In this document: piece after piece, positions 1 to 7,925 of the stretch
Position numbering within the stretch: position 1 is the first letter of the stretch
Layout: each line of letters opens with the position of its first letter
Assembly (NCBI GenBank): GCA_947164825.1
Contig: CAMUYE010000018.1
Location: 1-32,139 of the forward strand
DNA from: an uncultured Clostridia bacterium
Lineage (GTDB): Bacteria > Bacillota > Clostridia > Oscillospirales > Oscillospiraceae
DNA: 32,139 nucleotides
Direction of reading: 5' to 3'
Notes under the pieces: generated by a model
Seen by the model: only the letters and a program-made list of their open reading frames with translations
The model's database searches: none
What the model was told of the DNA's origin: nothing
Position numbers and translations under genes: made by a program

Positions 1-540
1 GGCGGCTACAGCGGCAACGCCGTCAAGCCCATCGCTCTGCGTTTTCTGGCGGAGCTGGGGCAGAATCCCGAACTCGCGTGTATGCACATGAGCGGCATGG
101 GCGGCGTGGAGAACTGGTCCGACGCGCTGGAGTTCATTCTGTTAGGCGCGGGAAGCATCCAGGTAACGACAGCCGTCATGCAATACGGTTACCGCATCAT
201 CGACGATCTGAAGACCGGATTGAACTTCTACCTGGCGGAAAAGGGATTTCGCAGCGTGAAGGAGGCAGTGGGGCTGGCCCTGGACTCCGTCAGCGGCTCC
301 ACCGACGTTCTGGAGCGGGACACCGTGATCTTCCCCAAATTCCTCCGGGACCGCTGCATCGGCTGCGGCCGCTGCGTCGTTTCCTGTGCCGACGGCGGCC
401 ACCAGGCCATCACCCTGAATGCCGACAGAAAACCCATCCTGAACGGCAAAAAATGCGTCGGCTGTCACCTCTGCGTGTTGGTCTGCCCGCAGAAAGCGAT
501 CCGCTCAAGCCGAAGGCGAATCACCAAAGCGACAAAATAA
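1..540 (+). CDS. preA: NAD-dependent dihydropyrimidine dehydrogenase PreA-like subunit, C-terminal part (5' truncated by window edge)
   Basis: Frame 1 open from base 1: GGYSGNAVKPIALRFLAEL...MSGMGGVENWSDALEFILLGAGSIQVTTAVMQYG, then two 4Fe-4S ferredoxin motifs (CIGCGRCVVSC, CVGCHLCVLVCP). Confidence 0.9.
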   Translation, partial: GGYSGNAVKPIALRFLAELGQNPELACMHMSGMGGVENWSDALEFILLGAGSIQVTTAVMQYGYRIIDDLKTGLNFYLAEKGFRSVKEAVGLALDSVSGSTDVLERDTVIFPKFLRDRCIGCGRCVVSCADGGHQAITLNADRKPILNGKKCVGCHLCVLVCPQKAIRSSRRRITKATK

Positions 541-586
541 GGAACGGATGCCATATAATACTGATATTTGCTTGAAGGGTTCAAGG

Positions 587-699
587 GTTCGAAAGCATTC
601 CGAGTGGGAATTGTGCCAGACGAGGCGGAGGACGCGGGCTTGACGCCCAGCAAGGACGACAACGAAGTATGGCGCGATTCCCGACGGAACGAATCGAAC
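587..699. repeat. Imperfect 113-bp intergenic palindrome (possible MITE/REP-like element or structured RNA)
   Basis: Left arm gttcgaaagcattccgagtgggaattgtgcca; reverse complement of right arm gttcgattcgttccgtcgggaatcgcgcca. Confidence 0.5.
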
Positions 700-718
700 A
701 ATATAGTCAAATAAGTAT

Positions 719-768
719 AAAATACCGGGATGCTGCGTACAGAACCGTACGCAGCATCCCGGTATTTT
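719..768. terminator. Bidirectional rho-independent terminator between convergent preA and tsf
   Basis: aataccgggatgctgcgtac (721-740), agaacc loop, gtacgcagcatcccggtatt (747-766): perfect 20-bp stem with A/T flanks. Confidence 0.85.
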
Positions 769-898
769 CATTTCAGCCAAGCCTGTCAGACAAGTGCTCA
801 AAGCATGTTCAATCGGTGATGATGAAAGCCTTACTGGTGAGCATCCGTCCGGGACGGGCGGCGTCTTTTGCTCCGTACCGAAATCGATCCGATGCGGA

Positions 899-1825
899 TT
901 ACTTGTTCATGTTCATCTGCGCGGCGACTTCAGCGGCGAAGTCTTCGACCTTTTTCTCAATGCCCTCGCCCTTCTCGAAGCGAACGGCCTTGACGAAGCG
1001 GATCTTTCCGCCCAGCTTCTTGGCGGCGTCGGCGATGTAGCCTTCGACGGAGCCGGTGAACAGATCGGAGCGGACGAAGGTCTGCTGCAGCAGGCAGTTC
1101 TCTTCATAGAACTTGTTCAGCTTGCCGGCGGCGATCTTCTCCTTGACCTGAGCGGGCTTGGAGGCCATCTTGGGATCGGCGTCCATCTGGGCGACCAGGA
1201 CCTTCTTTTCCTCCTCAAGGACGTCGGGGGTGACGTCTGCCTTGTCCCAGAAGCGGGGGTTCAGAGCGGCGATCTGCATGGCGACGTTCTTGCCGATCTC
1301 GGTGGCGTCAATGCCGCCCTCGACAGCCAGGTTCACCAGCACGCCGATCTTGCCGCCCGCGTGGACGTAAGCCACGGAGGTATTGTCGGCATAGCGGACG
1401 AAGCGGCGGATCTGCAGGTTCTCACCGATGGACATGACCTTCTCGGGCAGGACGCCTTCGACAGTCAGCTCGGTGCCGGGGAAGGGGCACTTCTTGAGGG
1501 CGTCCACGTCGGCGGGATCGGAGTCCACGACGACCTGGGCGATACCCTTGACAAATTCGACGAAGGGAGCGGACTTGGCGCAGAAATCGGTCTCGCAGTT
1601 GACCTCGACCACGGCGCCCACGTTGCCCTGGACGGTGGCGTAAGCCATGCCCTCGGCAGCGATGCGGCCGGACTTCTTGACGGCCTTGGCCAGGCCCTTC
1701 TCACGCAGCCACTCGATGGCCTTGTCCATGTCGCCGTCGCAGGCGGCCAGGGCCTTCTTGCAGTCCATCATGCCCACGTTGGTTCTCTCACGCAGGGTCT
1801 TCACATCAGCAGCGGTAAATGCCAT
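899..1825 (-). CDS. tsf: Translation elongation factor Ts
   Basis: MAFTAADVKTLRERTNVGMMDCKKALAACDGDMDKAIEWLREKGLAKAVKKSGRIAAEG; EF-Ts family motifs; next to rpsB. Confidence 0.97.
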   Translation of the reverse strand: MAFTAADVKTLRERTNVGMMDCKKALAACDGDMDKAIEWLREKGLAKAVKKSGRIAAEGMAYATVQGNVGAVVEVNCETDFCAKSAPFVEFVKGIAQVVVDSDPADVDALKKCPFPGTELTVEGVLPEKVMSIGENLQIRRFVRYADNTSVAYVHAGGKIGVLVNLAVEGGIDATEIGKNVAMQIAALNPRFWDKADVTPDVLEEEKKVLVAQMDADPKMASKPAQVKEKIAAGKLNKFYEENCLLQQTFVRSDLFTGSVEGYIADAAKKLGGKIRFVKAVRFEKGEGIEKKVEDFAAEVAAQMNMNK

Positions 1826-1837
1826 GGTAGTTCCTCC

Positions 1838-2569
<732 letters not shown>

Positions 2570-2646
2570 TTTGATATTCTCCTTTTTTGTTTTTTCCTCC
2601 ACCCCGATCATTTTCCCCATTCACCGTTCGGAATCGCTCCGGTTCT

Positions 2647-2686
2647 GTCATTGCGAGACCAGTGCGCACACTGGTCGTGGCAATCC
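2647..2686. repeat. Palindromic GTCATTGCGAG...GTGGCAATCC intergenic repeat-like element
   Basis: gtcattgcgagaccagtg-cgca-cactggtcgtggcaatcc; inverted arms gaccagtg/cactggtc and attgc/ggcaat; lies inside the predicted rpsB leader. Confidence 0.6.
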
Positions 2687-2775
2687 GTACTCCAACGCCT
2701 CCCGAACAGCACAAAACGGGGAATCTCCGGGTGTGTGAGTTGCAGCGTCACGGGCTTTTTCACCCGTGCCGCAGT

Positions 2776-2804
2776 ATTATACATGATCGAATGCCGGATT
2801 GCAA
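2776..2804 (-). promoter_or_regulatory. Sigma-A-type promoter for rpsB-tsf
   Basis: Minus strand TTGCAA-N17-TATAAT. Confidence 0.7.
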
Positions 2805-2860
2805 GTGTTTTTTTGCAAAAATGCGGGAAAAATTTCGCGGAAATCAAGAAAAAACAAAGG

Positions 2861-2900
2861 AAAAACGCCCCGTGAGAGGAGCTTCTCTCACGGAGCGTTT
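2861..2900. terminator. Rho-independent terminator for the DUF4349 gene (minus)
   Basis: aaaaacgccccgtgagagga-gct-tctctcacggagcgttt hairpin; T-run on minus strand. Confidence 0.75.
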
Positions 2901-2910
2901 CAACAGGGGC

Positions 2911-3870
2911 TTATTCGTCGAGATTCGGCTGCTCCGCTGCGGCCAGGGCGGCCTCTTCGTCCATCTTCTGACGGGCCGCCTCCAGGCGGGCTCTCTTTTT
3001 CCGGTTGTGCCGCTTGAGCAGAACGATCAGGATGATCAGCGGAAGGATGACGAAGACGAACAGATAGGGAAGCGAGATAATGAACAGGCGGAAGAGCTCC
3101 TTCAGGAAATTCCAAAGGCCGCTCAGACTGTTGCACAGGCCGTCCCGGATGCTCTCCCAGTAGCCGACCTCTTCCGTGGGGGTGAAGGTCGTGACCTGGC
3201 TCACCTCAATGGTGGCGGTGGCATAATCCACCTGGTTGGCCAGGGCGCGCAGAGCGCGTTCGTAGGTCCCCAGCTGATACCGGACCTCGGCCAGCCGATC
3301 CTCGATCTCCAGGACCTCGGACAGGCTTTCCGCCTGCTGCAGCAGCTCCAACAGACGGTCCTGCTCCGTGTTCAGGGCCTGGATATGGCTCTCGGTGTCC
3401 ACATACTGCAGGGTGACGTCCTGCTGGGACTCGTGCTTGTAGGTGACGTTGCCGATGTTGGCCACGCTGTCGGTCAGCGCCATCAGCTGATTTGCCGGGA
3501 CGCGGACGATGATGGTCGCGTGGGGATAGCTGCCGGAGGTGCTGGCTTCGATGTCCTCAATGTAGCCCCCAAGCTCGTCGATCTTCCGGTCCAGCGCGTC
3601 CACAAAGATCTGATAGTCGTCCGTCTCCACCGTGAGCCGGATCTTGCGGATGAGCTTCTGCCCGGTGGAGGCGCTGGTCGTTTCTCCGCTCTTACCGTTG
3701 CCGCTTTTGGGTTCGCCTTCATAGGAGTCGTAGCGGTTGTAGCCGTACTCCTGACCGGCCTCCGCCGGCACTTCATACTTGCCCTCATCCGCCATCGAGG
3801 CGGATGCGCCGCAGGCCGCGAGGCCGAGCAGCATCAGGACCGCCAAAAGAACCGCGATCAGCTTTTTCAT
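2911..3870 (-). CDS. DUF4349-type lipoprotein with C-terminal transmembrane helix
   Basis: Lipobox MKKLIAVLLAVLMLLGLAAC; coiled-coil core LIRKIRLTVETDDYQIFVDALDRKIDELGGYIE; C-terminal hydrophobic helix PYLFVFVILPLIILIVLL. Confidence 0.8.
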   Translation of the reverse strand: MKKLIAVLLAVLMLLGLAACGASASMADEGKYEVPAEAGQEYGYNRYDSYEGEPKSGNGKSGETTSASTGQKLIRKIRLTVETDDYQIFVDALDRKIDELGGYIEDIEASTSGSYPHATIIVRVPANQLMALTDSVANIGNVTYKHESQQDVTLQYVDTESHIQALNTEQDRLLELLQQAESLSEVLEIEDRLAEVRYQLGTYERALRALANQVDYATATIEVSQVTTFTPTEEVGYWESIRDGLCNSLSGLWNFLKELFRLFIISLPYLFVFVILPLIILIVLLKRHNRKKRARLEAARQKMDEEAALAAAEQPNLDE

Positions 3871-3984
3871 GGATCATTCCTCCGTTTTTCTTTGGTACCG
3901 TTGGTGTTTATTAGACGCCGCAAAATCAGCTTTGTTCCGGCCCTGCCAAAGAATTTGGAGGCGGCGATCGGCTTGTTTGCCTGC

Positions 3985-4275
3985 TTACCGGTCGTTTCGC
4001 CAGCGACGGCGGGGCGGCCTGGTCCGGCAGTCGCAGAGCGCCGCGTCTACCAGGATCATATCGCTTCCGATCCGCTGGATCCGGGGCCAGGGAATGCGGT
4101 AGTACCCGTCGTGGCCGAAGAGCCCCAGCCAGCGCCAAGGACCCGGCACCCAGATGGCGCAGACCCGGCCCTCTGGAAGCTCCACTTCCACGTCGCAGAC
4201 GTAGCCCAGCCTGCATCCGTCGCAGACGTTGATCACTTCCTTGCAGCGCAGATCCGTATATCTGCATGGCGACAT
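3985..4275 (-). CDS. YlmC/YmxH family (PRC-barrel-like) protein
   Basis: YTDLRCKEVINVCDGCRLGYVCDVEVELPEGRVCAIWVPGP...IGSDMILVD; G-rich RBS upstream of ATG. Confidence 0.8.
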   Translation of the reverse strand: MSPCRYTDLRCKEVINVCDGCRLGYVCDVEVELPEGRVCAIWVPGPWRWLGLFGHDGYYRIPWPRIQRIGSDMILVDAALCDCRTRPPRRRWRNDR

Positions 4276-4376
4276 AAGAATCCCCCCTCTATCGGAGATC
4301 CTATGCCTGTCAGACGGGAAATATGACGCCGCCGGGCGCGCCGGAACAGCAGGTTTTTACCTACGGGTACAGCGCC

Positions 4377-5759
4377 TCAGCCAAAGACCCGTTCCAGAAA
4401 AACTACTGCCTGCCCTCTGCTGCAGGGATTCTTGGGGGAAAAGCAATCCTCCGAGGTTCCGAAGACGATCCCTTTGCTTGCAAACCAGCAGACAGCCTTG
4501 TAGTAGTAGGCGTCTTTGGGCACGTCGGTAAAATTGGGATCATAATACGAAGCGACGACGGGGGAGCCCTGGCTGCGCCAGAGGAAGGTCAGGAGCTGGG
4601 CCCGGGTGCAGGTTTCCTTCGGGGCAAAGGTGCTTTCCGTCTTGCCGGCGGTGATGCCGTTCTCCGCAGCCCAAAGCACAGCCTTGTAGTAATAGGCATC
4701 CGCGGGCACGTCCAGGAAAGGACAACTTGTGCTCACGGGCTCAGGACTGCCGGCTGCCTTCCAGAGGAAGGTGACGAGCTGAGCCCGGGTACAGAGCATC
4801 TTCGGGGAGAAATGGGTCGCGTCGGTACCGCTGGTGATGCCGAAATAATAAGCCCAGAGCATGGAGCGATAGACGTAGCTGCTCTCCGCCACGTCGGTGA
4901 AGGGACAATCGACCTCCACCTTTTCGATCCGCTTTGTGCCAGGCACCGTGTTTCCGTCCCGATCCACGAAGCGCCCGTCCCGGTACCGGACGCCGGCGGG
5001 CTCGGTGATCATCATCGGGAAGCGGATGGAAACAGCCGCTTGTTCTTCGGGACCGGAAACCCCGTCAACGCTGCGCAGAAGCGTGACGCCGCCGTCGAAG
5101 TTGATGAAATAGGAGCTGATGGAGTCCACGTCCAGGAAGCCGCCGCTGATGCTGAAGCCTTCTCTGGCGAAGATGTATCCCGCCTTCACGCTGCCGTCGG
5201 ACTGACTGTATCCGAACAGGGCATTGATCGTATCCGCCTGCACCTCGCCGCCGGAAACATGGACGGTCTCGGGGCCTGCGCTGATAACCGGGCAGCTGAG
5301 ACTGCCGCCCTTGATCCGGACCCCGCCATAAGCGGTGATGCCGTTGTGGACGGTGGTATCGTCATCCGGGGGATTTTCCATTACCGGACAGACGACGGTG
5401 CCGGATTCCATGTCGCAGGCAGAGCGGGTGTTCAGAATCTCCGCCGTGAGGACCGCGTCTCCGCGGATGGTGAAACCCTCGTAAGCGCAGAGGACGGAGC
5501 TTGAATAATCCTCGTCGATGACAAGCTCAACCGCCTCCCAGAAGACGTAGTTTTTCCCGGGCTCAAGCTCGCTGGTGCGCACTTCGCCGCCGGGGGCGGG
5601 GGTGCAGCCGAACATCTCCATCATTTCCAGGGCAAATGCCCGGGCTTCGTCCGAGAGCCAGGGGGGCAGATCAGAGTCCTCGGCCCTGGCCGCGGGAAGG
5701 CCGGAGAGAAGGCCGAGCGTCAACAGCAGAGACAGAATCAGAGACAGCAGTTTTTTCAT
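4377..5759 (-). CDS. Secreted S-layer homology (SLH) domain protein with repetitive beta-rich N-terminal region
   Basis: Signal peptide MKKLLSLILSLLLTLGLLSGLPAARA; three C-terminal SLH repeats (CPFTDVAESSYVYRSMLWAYYFGITSG.., CPFLDVPADAYYYKAVLWAAENGITAG.., NFTDVPKDAYYYKAVCWFASKGIVFG..). Confidence 0.9.
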   Translation of the reverse strand: MKKLLSLILSLLLTLGLLSGLPAARAEDSDLPPWLSDEARAFALEMMEMFGCTPAPGGEVRTSELEPGKNYVFWEAVELVIDEDYSSSVLCAYEGFTIRGDAVLTAEILNTRSACDMESGTVVCPVMENPPDDDTTVHNGITAYGGVRIKGGSLSCPVISAGPETVHVSGGEVQADTINALFGYSQSDGSVKAGYIFAREGFSISGGFLDVDSISSYFINFDGGVTLLRSVDGVSGPEEQAAVSIRFPMMITEPAGVRYRDGRFVDRDGNTVPGTKRIEKVEVDCPFTDVAESSYVYRSMLWAYYFGITSGTDATHFSPKMLCTRAQLVTFLWKAAGSPEPVSTSCPFLDVPADAYYYKAVLWAAENGITAGKTESTFAPKETCTRAQLLTFLWRSQGSPVVASYYDPNFTDVPKDAYYYKAVCWFASKGIVFGTSEDCFSPKNPCSRGQAVVFLERVFG

Positions 5760-5777
5760 GGGATACACTTCTTTTGT

Positions 5778-5810
5778 TTATTTGCTTTTTTCAAATCGTT
5801 GTTTTTTCAT
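5778..5810 (-). other. 10-codon upstream ORF (MKKQRFEKSK*) preceding the SLH gene
   Basis: 15-bp direct repeat gttttttcatgggat at 5750-5764 and 5801-5815 duplicates the start context (atcccATGAAAAAAC on minus). Confidence 0.3.
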
Positions 5811-5850
5811 GGGATTTTCCGTACCGTGCGCCGCGGTTGGCGCCTGCCGC

Positions 5851-5878
5851 AGCCCCGCGGCAAATAGGCCGCAGGGGC
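5851..5878. repeat. GC-rich inverted repeat / hairpin between esterase and SLH genes
   Basis: agccccgcggc-aaatag-gccgcaggggc. Confidence 0.45.
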
Positions 5879-5912
5879 CCTTATCGAGCGCCTGCCGCGC
5901 CTGCCGAACGGA

Positions 5913-6674
5913 TCAAGCCCCCGGGTACAGATAATCCATAAAGATCGGGATCCGCTTCTCCCAGGCGGCCTCATTGTGCTCCGCGCCGGGAACGACCCGG
6001 GCGGCGACGTCGGCGCCGGACTTTGTCAGGATGGCAGCCGTCTCAAAGAGCGCAGAGAGGGCGTGGTGATCCTCCGGGGGCAGCTCCGCCGTGCCGATAT
6101 CGAGCCAGATCCGGGTCGGCTCCGGGAAACGCGTTTCCGCCAGAAGCGCGGGAAGCGCCAGACCGCCCGCCCAGAGGCTGGGGGAGAGGGCGGCGGCCCG
6201 GGAGAAGACCTCGCTGTATGCCGCGGCGGCATAGAGGGCCATGAGGCCGCCCATGGAGCTGCCCGCGATCAGGGTGTGTGCCCGGTCCGGCAGGGTGCGG
6301 TATTTCCGGTCGATCTCGGGCTTGAGGGTCCGGGTGAACCACTCCATCGTCAGGCGGCCCTGGCCCTCCAGCCGGCCCAGCTCCGGGATGTCGAGATCCC
6401 AGGGTGCGTATTCGTTCAGCCTGCGGGTCCCCTCGGGATTGCACTCCACGGCCACAAGGATCAGGGGCAGCTTCGTCTTCTGCAGATATTCCTTCATGCC
6501 CCAGCTCTTGCCGTAGGTGGCGTGGCTGTCGTAGAACACGTTGTGGCCGTCGAACATGTAGAGCACGGGATAGCGCTGCTCCGAGCGGGCATAGCCCCGG
6601 GGCGTGTACACGTAGAGCCGCCTGGGCTTCCGGGTCTCGAGCCCGGGGATCTGAATGTTCGAAATACGGATCAA
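5913..6674 (-). CDS. Esterase-D / enterochelin-esterase-like alpha/beta hydrolase
   Basis: RRLYVYTPRGYARSEQRYPVLYMFDGHNVFYD; nucleophile elbow GSSMGG; TTG start at 6674 with GGAGGG 7 nt upstream preferred over the long ORF start at 6815. Confidence 0.85.
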   Translation of the reverse strand: MIRISNIQIPGLETRKPRRLYVYTPRGYARSEQRYPVLYMFDGHNVFYDSHATYGKSWGMKEYLQKTKLPLILVAVECNPEGTRRLNEYAPWDLDIPELGRLEGQGRLTMEWFTRTLKPEIDRKYRTLPDRAHTLIAGSSMGGLMALYAAAAYSEVFSRAAALSPSLWAGGLALPALLAETRFPEPTRIWLDIGTAELPPEDHHALSALFETAAILTKSGADVAARVVPGAEHNEAAWEKRIPIFMDYLYPGA

Positions 6675-6722
6675 CTTAATTCCCTCCTTTTTCGCATGAA
6701 AGCAGTTATGTTCATCCATATG

Positions 6723-6751
6723 ATTATAGGAGATGCGAATGCCGTTGTCAA
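6723..6751 (-). promoter_or_regulatory. Perfect-consensus sigma-A promoter for the esterase gene
   Basis: Minus strand TTGACA-N17-TATAAT. Confidence 0.85.
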
Positions 6752-6808
6752 TGAAAACCCTCCGGCTCGAAAAATGAAAAAAATAGATGAATATATTGAA
6801 AATATATC

Positions 6809-6837
6809 TTGACATTTCTCCGTATCCCCGTTATCAT
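6809..6837 (+). promoter_or_regulatory. Sigma-A promoter for the YitT-family gene
   Basis: TTGACA-N17-TATCAT. Confidence 0.75.
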
Positions 6838-6901
6838 GTTGCCGAAAAACAGACGCACAGCCTGCGTCCCGACGGCTTGCAAGACAAATGAGGTAACCAA
6901 T

Positions 6902-7834
6902 ATGACAAAGAAATACACGGCCCTCGCGCCGAAGAAGAAACAGAGCGTCCTGGGCTATTACCGCAAATACGGCTGGAAGGCCGCCGCACGGGACCTGCTG
7001 CACGACATCATCGGCAGCTTCCTCTACGCGGTGGGCATCTCTTATTTCGCGTCAAACGCGGACTTTGCCCCCGGCGGCATCACCGGCGTGGCGATGATCC
7101 TCCATCACTATTTCCCGGTCATCGGCATCGGCGCCATCACCCTGATCATCAACATCCCCGTGGCGCTGATCTGCTATCGGCTCTTAGGGCGGGTGTTCTT
7201 CTTCAAATCCGTTAAGAGTATGCTGATCTCCGCCCTGTTTGTGGACTACGTTGTCCCGCTGCTGGGCTACTATCCCGACGCGGCGACGAACCCCCTGCTG
7301 ACGGCCCTCTTCGCGGGCGCCATTTACGGCGCGGGCCTGGCCATCATCTACATGCCCGGCTCCTCCACCGGCGGCACGGACTTCGTCATTATGAGCATCC
7401 GCAAGTTCAAGCCCCATCTCTCCATCGGCACCATCTCCATCATTGTGGACGGCGTAGTCATCTTGGCCGGCGGCTTCGTCTTCGGCAACGTCAACGCGGT
7501 GCTCTACGGCGTTCTGATGACCTTTGTCTCCACCACCGTGATCGACAAGGTCATGTACGGCTCCGGCACCCGGCGTATGCTCCTGGTGGTCAGCGACAAG
7601 GCCCAGGAGATCGCCAACGTGGTCATGGAGGAGACCGAGCGCGGCGTGACCCTGGCCGACGTCCGGGGCGCCTACACGGGCCAGACCCACCAGATGATGA
7701 TGTGCGTCTGCTCCAAGGTCGAGGTCTTCCACGCCCGCCGCATCATCAACCGCATCGACCCCACTGCCATCGTCATGCTGACCACGGTGGACGAGGCCTA
7801 CGGCAAGGGCTTCCTGGATCCGGAAATGGACTGA
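6902..7834 (+). CDS. YitT family membrane protein (YitT_membrane + DUF2179)
   Basis: Multiple TM helices, FAPGGITGVAMILHHYF, MPGSSTGGTDFVIMSI, C-terminal DUF2179-like RRMLLVVSDKAQEIANVVMEETERGVTLADVRGAYTG. Confidence 0.92.
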   Translation: MTKKYTALAPKKKQSVLGYYRKYGWKAAARDLLHDIIGSFLYAVGISYFASNADFAPGGITGVAMILHHYFPVIGIGAITLIINIPVALICYRLLGRVFFFKSVKSMLISALFVDYVVPLLGYYPDAATNPLLTALFAGAIYGAGLAIIYMPGSSTGGTDFVIMSIRKFKPHLSIGTISIIVDGVVILAGGFVFGNVNAVLYGVLMTFVSTTVIDKVMYGSGTRRMLLVVSDKAQEIANVVMEETERGVTLADVRGAYTGQTHQMMMCVCSKVEVFHARRIINRIDPTAIVMLTTVDEAYGKGFLDPEMD

Positions 7835-7871
7835 TCGCAGCCGACCCCAAATTTGAGACGGTCGAATACAG

Positions 7872-7913
7872 AAAAAGCGCCGTGAGCGAGTTGGATCGCT
7901 CACGGCGCTTTTT
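7872..7913. terminator. Bidirectional terminator between convergent YitT and xanthine dehydrogenase genes
   Basis: aaaaagcgccgtgagcga-gttgga-tcgctcacggcgctttttt. Confidence 0.9.
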
Positions 7914-7925
7914 TGTGTTTATCCC

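Noticed and set aside
2587-4326. 579-aa plus-strand ORF
   Set aside because: Shadow of DUF4349 and YlmC-like genes; no recognisable domain
6675-6815. Extended N-terminus (MSRYIFNIFIYFFHF...) of the esterase ORF
   Set aside because: Region contains a perfect promoter and an RBS leading to a TTG start at 6674; the extension is most likely untranslated
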